This document shows, piece after piece, positions 1 through 5,622 of a stretch of 5,911 bases of DNA. Source of the DNA: an uncultured Eubacteriales bacterium (GTDB lineage Bacteria; Bacillota; Clostridia; Christensenellales; UBA1242); contig USTX01000045.1 of the NCBI GenBank assembly GCA_900557655.1, forward strand, positions 1 through 5,911, in the 5' to 3' direction. The notes beneath the pieces are model-generated. The model saw only the letters and a list, made by a program, of their open reading frames with translations, was not told where the DNA came from and searched no databases. How positions within the stretch are numbered: position 1 is the first letter of the stretch; the number at the start of each line of letters is the position of its first letter. The position numbers were made by a program, and so were the translations under genes.

Positions 1-1
1 T

Positions 2-51
2 TCGCCTTCAAATTTTATTCTAAAATTTTTGGCGAGCACGCTAGCGCGTGT
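2..51. repeat. Two adjacent palindromes at the left edge
   Basis: Two inverted repeats lie side by side with no gene over them. The first pairs TCGCC (2-6) with GGCGA (31-35), and inside it AAATTTTA (10-17) pairs perfectly with TAAAATTT (21-28) around a 3-nt loop. The second pairs CACGC (37-41) with GCGTG (46-50) around TAGC. Neither is followed by a T-run on either strand, so they are not convincing rho-independent terminators. They may be the diverged left part of the dispersed repeat that begins at 64, or the tail of the gene region left of the window. Function unknown. Confidence 0.45.
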
Positions 52-63
52 CTATGTTTAGTT

Positions 64-119
64 CCTCGTAATGACATTTATAGTTGTCATTGCGAGCAAC
101 CGAAGGCAATCTCAGCCGC
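64..119 (+). repeat. Dispersed palindromic repeat, copy A (left-truncated)
   Basis: This copy matches 1184-1240 almost throughout. The first 23 nt (64-86 against 1184-1206) differ at one position, and the last 24 nt (96-119 against 1217-1240) differ at three. It contains a 12-bp hairpin: CTCGTAATGACA (65-76) pairs with TGTCATTGCGAG (85-96) with a single G-T wobble and an 8-nt loop. It ends in AATCTCAGCCGC (108-119), the exact reverse complement of the left end of copy B (1154-1165). The GTCATTGCGAG...GCAATCTC pattern resembles short palindromic intergenic repeats known from many bacterial genomes; that resemblance is from memory, not a search. A T-run follows at 120-125. Confidence 0.75.
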
Positions 120-149
120 TTTTTTACCCGCCTTTTTCGCCCTTGCCAC

Positions 150-167
150 GCGTTTTGATTAAAACGC
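150..167. repeat. Small hairpin next to the pilin A terminator
   Basis: GCGTTTT (150-156) and AAAACGC (161-167) form a perfect 7-bp inverted repeat around a 4-nt loop. It sits just beyond the T-run of the minus-strand terminator at 168-192. No T-run follows it on either strand, so it may only add stability or block 3' exonucleases. The role is inference. Confidence 0.4.
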
Positions 168-192
168 AAAAAAGGCCACAATTGTGACCTTT
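168..192 (-). terminator. Rho-independent terminator of pilin A
   Basis: Read on the minus strand, this is an 11-bp near-perfect palindrome (arms 182-192 and 171-181) followed directly by six Ts (complement of 168-173). The single non-Watson-Crick position (176 against 187) is a G-U wobble in minus-strand RNA but a C-A mismatch in plus-strand RNA, which supports the minus orientation. It lies about 30 bp beyond the stop codon of the pilin-like gene at 223-579. Confidence 0.75.
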
Positions 193-222
193 AAAAATCA
201 AATAAAATTTTATCTAAACTGA

Positions 223-579
223 CTAGGTTTTAACCGTGCCGCTGTCTGCTTTAAACAAACCGCTAAGCGCACCTGAACCCAAAACGATCCAGATAATTGC
301 CATCAAAATTGCTGCAACAACAATACCAACGATCGCGCCAACAAATCTCTTTTTAGCTTCTTCACGAGCATTCGTGTCTTCCGCTTTTGCATAGTTAACG
401 CCCAACACGATGCAATAAATAATACCAAACAAACCAACAACACCCAAAAGAACTGGCATAACCGTGTTAAACACTTTTTGGAACGCTTCCCAAGTTTTGT
501 TAACAACATTTTCGCCGGCACCATCGCTTGCAGCAAGAAGTCTTAAAGCGGCACTTTGCATAAACTGCATAAATTTCAT
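223..579 (-). CDS. Two-helix pilin-like protein A (VirB2/TrbC-like)
   Basis: This 118-aa protein has a polar N-terminus (1-37), a hydrophobic helix (about 38-62), a charged loop rich in Lys, Arg and Glu (63-79, with YAKAED then AREEAKKR) and a second helix (about 79-101), ending in a short polar tail. Two helices joined by a short basic loop are the architecture of VirB2/TrbC-type conjugal pilins and of related small proteins in Gram-positive and mycoplasma conjugative elements. The family assignment is inferred from architecture and context. There is no cleavable signal peptide of the usual form. The ATG at 579 is supported by AAGGAGA (586-592) at good spacing. It aligns without gaps to the 102-aa product at 818-1126 (25 of 52 residues identical over the helical core), so the two are paralogues. 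It is divergently transcribed from that gene and has its own promoter and terminator. A generic two-helix membrane protein is the main alternative. Confidence 0.8.
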   Translation of the reverse strand: MKFMQFMQSAALRLLAASDGAGENVVNKTWEAFQKVFNTVMPVLLGVVGLFGIIYCIVLGVNYAKAEDTNAREEAKKRFVGAIVGIVVAAILMAIIWIVLGSGALSGLFKADSGTVKT

Positions 580-585
580 TTTGTT

Positions 586-592
586 TCTCCTT
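586..592 (-). promoter_or_regulatory. Ribosome binding site of pilin A
   Basis: AAGGAGA on the minus strand, 6 nt from the ATG. The 16-nt stretch AAGGAGAAACAAAATG is identical to the one in front of the coupling ATPase (1276-1291), so the two start regions may share an origin or be tuned to similar expression. Confidence 0.8.
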
Positions 593-611
593 TAAGTTAA
601 TTACTGACTTT

Positions 612-640
612 ATGGTATCACAAATTTTTGCCTCACGCAA
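612..640 (-). promoter_or_regulatory. Predicted promoter of pilin A
   Basis: On the minus strand, TTGCGT (complement of 635-640) and TACCAT (complement of 612-617) are separated by 17 bp, with TGA in front of the -10 forming an extended -10. The start would lie near 605, about 25 nt ahead of the ATG. The region upstream of the -35 (about 655-730) is A-rich on this strand and could serve as an UP element. A short inverted repeat, TTTGC-5 nt-GCAAA (627-641), overlaps the -35. The assignment rests on consensus match alone. Confidence 0.45.
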
Positions 641-654
641 ACGATTTTACGCAC

Positions 655-735
655 TTTTTTAATTTTTTATTTTCTTTTGTTTTATTTTTTTTAATTTGAA
701 ATAATTTATTATTTTTCTTTTTTATTTTTAAATAG
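655..735. other. T-rich tract in the divergent intergenic region
   Basis: On the plus strand this stretch is almost only T and A, with repeated runs of five or more Ts and few other bases. No ORF is convincing here. Such asymmetric A/T runs are typically bent or stiff DNA. Placed between two divergent promoters, it could act as an UP element for the minus-strand promoter or as a site for nucleoid proteins (inference). Confidence 0.5.
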
Positions 736-747
736 TTAAGCTTATTT

Positions 748-774
748 AATCAAAATCATTTGCCTATTTTGATT
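748..774. promoter_or_regulatory. Inverted repeat around the -35 box, possible operator
   Basis: AATCAAAAT (748-756) and ATTTTGATT (766-774) are a perfect 9-bp inverted repeat with a 9-bp spacer, centre to centre 18 bp. The predicted -35 of pilin B (TTGCCT, 760-765) fills the spacer, so a dimeric regulator bound here would cover the promoter. The region is AT-rich, which raises the chance of a random palindrome. No regulator gene is in the window. Confidence 0.35.
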
Positions 775-788
775 TATTGTGTTAATAT
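760..788 (+). promoter_or_regulatory. Predicted promoter of pilin B and downstream genes
   Basis: TTGCCT (760-765) and TAATAT (783-788) are 17 bp apart, with TGT directly in front of the -10 (780-782) giving an extended -10. A start near 795 leaves a leader of about 23 nt to the ATG at 818. Spacing and the extended -10 mirror the divergent promoter at 612-640. It overlaps the possible GTG start at 779, which argues against that start. No strong terminator is seen before 5600, so this promoter may drive all three plus-strand genes. Confidence 0.5.
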
Positions 789-817
789 TAATTAATACTA
801 ATTTTAAGGGGATTTTT

Positions 818-1126
818 ATGTCTTATTTAATTCAATATTTAAGCGCGGGGCTTGGTCACATCTTGGCAGACAACGCAACAGTTGGCCCTATTTATCGCGC
901 GATTGACCTTTTGGGGCCATATGCAATCGGCGTTGTTGGCCTGCTTAGTTTGATTTATTCAATTATCTTAGGCGTTGGGTATTCAAAGGCCGAAAATGGT
1001 GACGAGCGTAAGGCCGCGCAAAAACGCCTTATAAGTTTTGTTATTGGTGCCGTTGTTGTTTTGATTTTAATCATTCTTTTGTATGCTCTGCGCGAGCCTC
1101 TTTCAAACTGGGCAGACAGCGTTTAA
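818..1126 (+). CDS. Two-helix pilin-like protein B (VirB2/TrbC-like)
   Basis: This 102-aa protein carries two hydrophobic helices (about 31-55 and 71-92) joined by a charged loop (56-70, with YSKAEN and an R..A.KR pattern), the same plan as the divergent 118-aa paralogue. Shared signature residues include GVVGL, IY.I.LGV.Y.KAE and R..A.KR. I chose the ATG at 818 because AAGGGG (806-811) lies at proper spacing and the predicted promoter covers the upstream GTG at 779, which would add 13 residues. It heads a probable transcription unit with the coupling ATPase 162 bp downstream. Known VirB2/TrbC proteins form conjugal pili or sit in the secretion channel at the membrane; assignment here is by architecture and neighbourhood, not by a search. 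The N-terminus (1-30) shows little similarity to the paralogue, so the two may have distinct roles. Confidence 0.8.
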   Translation: MSYLIQYLSAGLGHILADNATVGPIYRAIDLLGPYAIGVVGLLSLIYSIILGVGYSKAENGDERKAAQKRLISFVIGAVVVLILIILLYALREPLSNWADSV

Positions 1127-1129
1127 ACA

Positions 1130-1152
1130 AAGTTGAAAGTTTAAAGTTGAAA
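1130..1152 (+). repeat. AGTTGAA short-unit repeat flanking repeat copy B
   Basis: Directly after the pilin B stop comes AGTTGAA, then a variant AGTTTAA, then AGTTGAA again, running into ATGCGGCT at the left end of the palindromic element. The same arrangement occurs at 5624-5645 beside copy C, with the unit order changed. The 22 nt at 1138-1159 are matched there except for one extra 7-nt unit. Confidence 0.65.
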
Positions 1153-1153
1153 T

Positions 1154-1240
1154 GCGGCTGAGATTACCACGTCGGCCTTGCCTCCTCGTAATGACATTTA
1201 CAGTTGCCAAAGGCAAGCAACCGAATACAATCTCATCCGC
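1154..1240 (+). repeat. Dispersed palindromic repeat, copy B (full, MITE-like)
   Basis: This 87-bp element is bounded by inverted ends GCGGCTGAGATT (1154-1165) and AATCTCATCCGC (1229-1240), matching at 11 of 12 positions. Inside, CTTGCC (1177-1182) pairs with GGCAAG (1212-1217), and a smaller hairpin TTGCC-AAA-GGCAA lies at 1204-1216. It has no coding capacity. Its right two thirds are repeated at 64-119 and its left end at 5647-5652. Terminal inverted repeats, small size and several copies within 6 kb suggest a non-autonomous mobile element or a structured intergenic repeat. No target-site duplication is obvious. In mRNA it would fold between the pilin B and ATPase cistrons and might influence processing or differential expression. 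Confidence 0.7.
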
Positions 1241-1275
1241 TGACACATACACTCACTAAATAACCACTACTATCT

Positions 1276-1282
1276 AAGGAGA
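1276..1282 (+). promoter_or_regulatory. Ribosome binding site of the coupling ATPase
   Basis: AAGGAGA lies 6 nt in front of the ATG at 1289, in a 16-nt context identical to that of pilin A on the other strand. It fixes the start codon. Confidence 0.85.
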
Positions 1283-1288
1283 AACAAA

Positions 1289-3088
1289 ATGGGTAAAGAT
1301 AAAAAACCTACCAAATTTATTAACGTTTTTATGTACATATTGGTTTTTGGCTCGCTTAGCTATATTCTAAGCGTTGTTTTTGCCATGCTTATTGACGCTA
1401 AAACCTTTTCGATGGATCTTATCCCCGAATTTCTTTGGGCGCCTAAAACTCAAACAATATTTTTTGTAATCGGCGGATTGGCGCTTGTTTTTGGCCTGTT
1501 AAACTTTGTTGTTGGCGGCGACAAGTCTAAGCCAAAGATGAAAGGCAAAGACGAGCTTGAAAATCAGCATTTTATGACGGATGCTGAACTTGAAAAGGCC
1601 TTTAAGGGTATTGATTTCAACGAGCTTAAAAACATTTCATCTCGCGGTATACCCTTTTATGCCAAATTTCATAAGGGGCATCTTAAAGTTAGGTTAACGC
1701 CTGACTGTCACTGCTTGATAATCGGTGCAACGGGTACTGGTAAAACCGTTTCGTTTGTTGAACCAGCCGTTCAAATTATAAGCGAATATAAAAACAAACC
1801 GTCGATGTTTATCACTGACCCTAAGGGCGAGATTTACAGCCACCATAGTCAAAAACTTAAAGACAGCGGCTATGACGTTAAACTTCTTGACCTTGTTGAC
1901 CCATATAATAGTTTGCTTTGGAATCCGCTTGAATTTATCTATAAAAACTGGCAAAAGCAGTTACACCTTGAACAGACTATTTTAAAACACATTAACGACC
2001 CGTTTTCAAAATATCCTAACCTTATCAAGGTTGGCAACGTGTCAAGCCAAGAGTGGTTTGAGTTTTCGGGCAAGGCGTTTGGCGACCTTCGAGATACTCT
2101 TGTTGAGGTTGAGGTTGAAAAGGCCAAAATTCGCGACGATTGCTTTGAGGATTTAAGCGATATTTGCGGTGCTATCTGCCCTACCACTAACGAAAAAGAA
2201 TCAAGCTGGGAAGATGGTGCGCGTGACTATTTTAAGGCTATTTTGATTGCCATGCTTGAAGACAGCGAAAATGAAAAGCTTGGTATGACCATCGAAAAAT
2301 ACAACTTTTATAACGCGTATAAAATCGCGATGAACAAAGAAAACGATTTTGAATACATCAAGCAATACTTTAACGGCCGCAGCCCAGTTTCAAAAACGCG
2401 TCAGCTTACCGTTCATATAACTCAGTCGCAGGCAAAAACAACACGTGATGGCTATATGTCAACGCTGGCTAATAAGCTAAGTATGTTCGCGGATAATGGC
2501 ATCTGCCTTTTAACAAGCAAAAACGAGCTTCAATTTGACCAGTTTGATGACCGTCCAACGGCGTTTTTTATTAAAATTCCTGATGAGCGCGCAACGCGAT
2601 ACAGCCTTGCAAGCGTTTGCATTTCGCAATCATATAAAGAGTTTGTAAGAAAGGCGCGAGTTAATGAAAAAACTAACAGTGACCAAATGGCACACTTAAA
2701 ACGCCCAATGTTTTATATCCTTGATGAGTTTGCCAATATGCCAAAAGTTGGCCAGCTTGACAAGATGATAACCGTTGCCCGTTCGCGCTGGATTTATCTT
2801 AATATGGCCATTCAAAGTTATGCTCAGCTTGACAATGTTTATGGCAAAGAAACAGCATCTATCGTTCGCGGACAATGCAAGGCTACTATGTTTTATGGTA
2901 CGCCTGACCTTGAAACACGTGAACAGTTTTCAAAAGAGCTTGGCAACTACACTATCGAGGTTTCAAGCCTTAACAGCGGATCTAAAGGCAAAGACGGTCT
3001 AACGGCCCTTCAACCAGCACATCTTATCAGGCGCGTCCGCTTGTTTATGCAAGTGACCTTGACAAGATTCCGCTTGGCGAAAACATAA
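1289..3088 (+). CDS. VirD4/TraG-family type IV coupling ATPase, frameshifted
   Basis: This is a membrane-bound T4SS coupling protein, the ATPase that recruits DNA or protein substrates to the secretion channel. Two N-terminal membrane helices (about 10-35 and 56-76) are followed by the cytoplasmic NTPase domain: Walker A GATGTGKT (146-153), the family motif FITDPKGE (174-181), an intervening segment that fits the all-alpha domain (about 215-330), Walker B FYILDEFANMP (475-485, acidic D479 and E480) and the motif QSYAQL (509-514). All key nucleotide-binding residues are intact. The reading frame runs on to 3088 (599 aa), but residues after about G570 do not look like this family. The expected C-terminal segment continues in another frame to 3273 (separate entry), giving about 661 aa when joined, a normal length. 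A base lost near 2998 (true mutation, or sequencing or assembly error) is the simplest explanation. It probably shares a transcript with pilin B and the surface protein. Confidence 0.93.
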   Translation: MGKDKKPTKFINVFMYILVFGSLSYILSVVFAMLIDAKTFSMDLIPEFLWAPKTQTIFFVIGGLALVFGLLNFVVGGDKSKPKMKGKDELENQHFMTDAELEKAFKGIDFNELKNISSRGIPFYAKFHKGHLKVRLTPDCHCLIIGATGTGKTVSFVEPAVQIISEYKNKPSMFITDPKGEIYSHHSQKLKDSGYDVKLLDLVDPYNSLLWNPLEFIYKNWQKQLHLEQTILKHINDPFSKYPNLIKVGNVSSQEWFEFSGKAFGDLRDTLVEVEVEKAKIRDDCFEDLSDICGAICPTTNEKESSWEDGARDYFKAILIAMLEDSENEKLGMTIEKYNFYNAYKIAMNKENDFEYIKQYFNGRSPVSKTRQLTVHITQSQAKTTRDGYMSTLANKLSMFADNGICLLTSKNELQFDQFDDRPTAFFIKIPDERATRYSLASVCISQSYKEFVRKARVNEKTNSDQMAHLKRPMFYILDEFANMPKVGQLDKMITVARSRWIYLNMAIQSYAQLDNVYGKETASIVRGQCKATMFYGTPDLETREQFSKELGNYTIEVSSLNSGSKGKDGLTALQPAHLIRRVRLFMQVTLTRFRLAKT

Positions 3089-3273
3089 CAAAAATCTTCC
3101 AATATTACCCTGTTCGCTCTGTTATCACGCCGGCATTTAAGCTTCAAGGCACAGTATATAAATATGGCCAGATGGAAACGCCGTTTGTGCCTGGCAGGCG
3201 CCTTAACGAGCAGGCCATTTTCTATGATATCCGTAAGCGTAACGCCATTGTTTTAGGCACGCCGCTTAATTAG
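2998..3273 (+). pseudogene. Displaced C-terminal part of the coupling ATPase
   Basis: In the frame one base back from the ATPase frame, 91 codons stay open to a TAG at 3271-3273. They read as the end of the RecA-like fold of VirD4/TraG proteins: a Ser/Thr-rich linker, then YQARPLVYASDLDKIPLGE, then a segment ending KRNAIVLGTPLN. This frame has stops at 2971 and 2983, so the switch must fall between 2986 and about 3030. The best fit is right after GGT (2996-2998): reading T2998 twice, or restoring a T to give GGTTCT, joins the Gly-rich loop smoothly to SNGPSTS. No start codon or ribosome binding site suggests separate translation. The surface protein begins 46 bp after the stop. Confidence 0.85.
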
Positions 3274-3306
3274 ATTAAAAACATAACTATTGGATAAAAC
3301 TAACAT

Positions 3307-3313
3307 AAAGGGA
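3307..3313 (+). promoter_or_regulatory. Ribosome binding site of the surface protein
   Basis: AAAGGGA lies 6 nt in front of the ATG at 3320. It supports this start over the in-frame TTG at 3290, which lacks a good site and would put polar residues ahead of the signal peptide. Confidence 0.65.
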
Positions 3314-3319
3314 AAAATA

Positions 3320-5557
3320 ATGAAAAAACCAAGTTTTAAACACGTAATACTTGCTGTTATTTTTGCAATCGGTGGGCTTTTGCCCGCCTTTTTGGGTTGT
3401 TTAACACCTTCAAAAATCGCGGCTGTGCGCGCGGAGGACACTTCCGTAAACCAAAGCGTTGAAGACCTTAAAGCCGAAGCAACAACCTATTTTAATTACC
3501 TAAGCATTTCTCAAAGCGGCGTAAGCATAAGTGCAAACGATTTTAGTCAACTTACTGACCTTTCGCTTTATGAAAACATCGCGAATTCCGGCAGCCCAGA
3601 AGAGTTTAATGACGTCAAACACAATGTTAATGCTTTGTATCTTGTTGGTGCGTTTAGCATTAACTACGTACCGCTTACTGACCCTAATGCCAAAACGCTT
3701 GTTATTGAAACAACCGCGTACAGCTTTGACAATACCACTGGTAAGATTAAAGAATTAACTGACAACGACAACAACACCATTATAACAGCAACGCCTAACA
3801 GCCTTAATGTTACCAAAAAAGACGGAACAGCAATTGACTATACCCCAGGCAGCCCAATTTTTGGTGCGTCTGCAACAAAACAAAATCAATTTTTTAGGAT
3901 AAAATACACCTATACCTACACGTATATCGACAGTAACCGCCTGCCTCGCGAAGGCACAAAAGCGGCCGCGTTCTATATCTTTCAGTTCCCTACCCTTAAA
4001 ACGGACAGCATCGGGTTTGACTGGAAGTCTGTAAAAGGCAGTGACACGTCAAACATCATCTATCCGGGCGAGAACCAAGTTTATAGCGACCAAGTGCGCC
4101 TAACCATTCCTCTTGCCAACCTTAACCTTTTTGAGGGCGCCAAAAACTTTTATGTTGACTTTTGGCACAATGGCAAAGGGTACGCAATGGCAATCAAATT
4201 GACCTCGGGCGATATAAAAATATATAACAACTATTACAGCGCTGCGCTTGACTATTTTAAGGGGCTTAGCGGTAAAGAAGAAGCCGAGCTTTTAAACGAC
4301 GCAACTATTGCTGGCTACCTTCAAAATGACATAACTGACAAGGTGCAGTATGACAGCACGGCCAAAACCCTTACCCTTTCGTTTAGCACTTCGGGTGAAT
4401 ACAAGGTGCGCCTTTATGACGATTCTTACACAGGCAGCAAGCCAACCGACCTAAATGACATAGTTGATAACGGTCTTAACGCGCGCTCTAATATGCAAGA
4501 GTTTAATTTTATTGTTAAAAACACTACAATTTTCGGCGGATTTTATTTCACGGCTGTATCGGTATCCCCTAGGCGTGTAAACGGCGTTGAAGACCCCATG
4601 CATCCAATCAAGAACTATCTTGTAAGCGACGGGTTTTATACCTCAACCAGCACGGCCAAACCAAGCGAACAACGCCAGCGCGTAAACCGCTCGGTTCAAC
4701 TTAACTTTTATAACGTAGACAGCGCGCACGTTAAGTCAATTTACACGCGCAACTACTTCATCCCTGAAAAAGGCGACAGCGGAACAAGCGGAAGCGTTTT
4801 AAGGGGCGAGGCAACGTATTACACAAACACTAACACCTCGGCCGCGAAAAACTTTTCGGTTTTGATAACTGACGAAGCGTCGCACGATATTTATATTGAC
4901 CTGATTGACAATTTAAGCGTTCCCGCCACTCAAAAAACGCTTATGCTGCCCTTCCAGATTTTAAAGGGCATTCGCTCGCTTTACACGTACAACAACACTG
5001 AATATCCTTTAAAGACAGATAATATCACCTATAACATCGTTAAAACCTATGAATTTGGGCAAGATTATCTTTCAAACGCCTCTAACCCAACGGGGATAAC
5101 GTACGGCGGGCTTGGCAACACGACAGCAAGCGATTTTGGGCTTTTGGGCTTTGTTGGGTCAAGGTTTAACCTCTATATTGCCAACTCGTCGCCAACAATT
5201 TCGGGCATTGAAAATGGTAAGCGCACCAACGGCGCCGTAAACCTGACTTTAACCGGCGTAGCGACTGACGAGGTCGGCCTTAAAATTCGGGTAACGCGCG
5301 ATGGTAACACAATTTTAAACACCACTATTTATAACCAAAACATAACCAACGCGCTTAACTATAACCTAAGTTACAGCGACCTTGGAAGCTATCGTGTTGA
5401 ACTGGTGGACGCAATGAACAACACCACTACCCTTAGTTTTAAAATAACGCAACAGCAAAACGCAGCGGGTATTATCCTTATCGTTGTTGGATGCGCACTT
5501 GGCATAACGCTTGTTGTTTTGATTATTCGCGCCCGCAGTAAAGTCACGGTAAGATAA
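3320..5557 (+). CDS. Large secreted surface protein, C-terminal membrane anchor
   Basis: I do not recognise this 745-aa protein as a named family. It starts with a signal peptide: basic KK..K, a hydrophobic core (about 8-28) and a likely cleavage after AVRA (35-38). A single membrane helix (about 716-736) and a basic tail (RARSK...R) close it, so the bulk should be outside the cell with the C-terminus inside. The exterior is rich in Thr, Asn, Tyr and Ser with alternating beta-type patterns. Residues about 622-712 look like a bacterial Ig-like domain, ending in GSYRVELVDA (689-698). A similar strand motif, GEYKVRLYDD (359-368), suggests a second beta-sandwich further in. No LPXTG sorting signal or catalytic motif was seen. 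A Cys at 27 lies in FLGC, a poor lipobox. It begins 46 bp after the ATPase, so it is probably co-transcribed, and it could act as an adhesin or envelope-spanning partner of the transfer apparatus (inference). Confidence 0.85.
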   Translation: MKKPSFKHVILAVIFAIGGLLPAFLGCLTPSKIAAVRAEDTSVNQSVEDLKAEATTYFNYLSISQSGVSISANDFSQLTDLSLYENIANSGSPEEFNDVKHNVNALYLVGAFSINYVPLTDPNAKTLVIETTAYSFDNTTGKIKELTDNDNNTIITATPNSLNVTKKDGTAIDYTPGSPIFGASATKQNQFFRIKYTYTYTYIDSNRLPREGTKAAAFYIFQFPTLKTDSIGFDWKSVKGSDTSNIIYPGENQVYSDQVRLTIPLANLNLFEGAKNFYVDFWHNGKGYAMAIKLTSGDIKIYNNYYSAALDYFKGLSGKEEAELLNDATIAGYLQNDITDKVQYDSTAKTLTLSFSTSGEYKVRLYDDSYTGSKPTDLNDIVDNGLNARSNMQEFNFIVKNTTIFGGFYFTAVSVSPRRVNGVEDPMHPIKNYLVSDGFYTSTSTAKPSEQRQRVNRSVQLNFYNVDSAHVKSIYTRNYFIPEKGDSGTSGSVLRGEATYYTNTNTSAAKNFSVLITDEASHDIYIDLIDNLSVPATQKTLMLPFQILKGIRSLYTYNNTEYPLKTDNITYNIVKTYEFGQDYLSNASNPTGITYGGLGNTTASDFGLLGFVGSRFNLYIANSSPTISGIENGKRTNGAVNLTLTGVATDEVGLKIRVTRDGNTILNTTIYNQNITNALNYNLSYSDLGSYRVELVDAMNNTTTLSFKITQQQNAAGIILIVVGCALGITLVVLIIRARSKVTVR

Positions 5558-5599
5558 TAGCGATTGCGAGTAACCAAATTAATTTTACACTACATATTT

Positions 5600-5622
5600 A
5601 GCCCCTCTATCGGGGCTTTTTT
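5600..5622 (+). terminator. Rho-independent terminator after the surface protein
   Basis: AGCCCC (5600-5605) pairs perfectly with GGGGCT (5612-5617) around a 6-nt loop, followed by a run of six Ts. It lies 43 bp after the surface protein stop codon and separates the secretion-related cluster from murI. Confidence 0.9.

Noticed and set aside
2..35. Terminator of a gene left of the window
   Set aside because: The hairpin has an AT-rich stem with an internal loop and no T-run on either side.
779..817. Longer start (GTG at 779) for pilin B
   Set aside because: It lacks a ribosome binding site and overlaps the predicted extended -10 promoter. The ATG at 818 has AAGGGG at proper spacing.
1130..1240. 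CRISPR array
   Set aside because: The repeat units are 7 nt without regular spacers, and the larger repeat occurs as single scattered copies. No cas gene is present.
1694..2187. Minus-strand and alternate-frame ORFs inside the ATPase and surface protein genes
   Set aside because: They lie fully inside genes with clear family motifs or signal and membrane segments, have no ribosome binding sites, and show no recognisable domains.
2986..3000. Programmed -1 frameshift in the ATPase
   Set aside because: The frame change is in the -1 direction, but no X XXY YYZ slippery heptamer or obvious downstream stem is seen, and VirD4 proteins are not known to use recoding. A lost base is simpler.
3290..3319. 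TTG start at 3290 for the surface protein
   Set aside because: It would place ten polar residues before a standard signal peptide. The ATG at 3320 has AAAGGGA upstream and begins MKKPSFK, a typical signal start.
3383..3400. Lipobox in the surface protein (FLGC, Cys 27)
   Set aside because: The -3 residue is Phe rather than Leu, Val or Ile. A better signal peptidase I site (AVRA) follows, and the protein already has a C-terminal membrane anchor.
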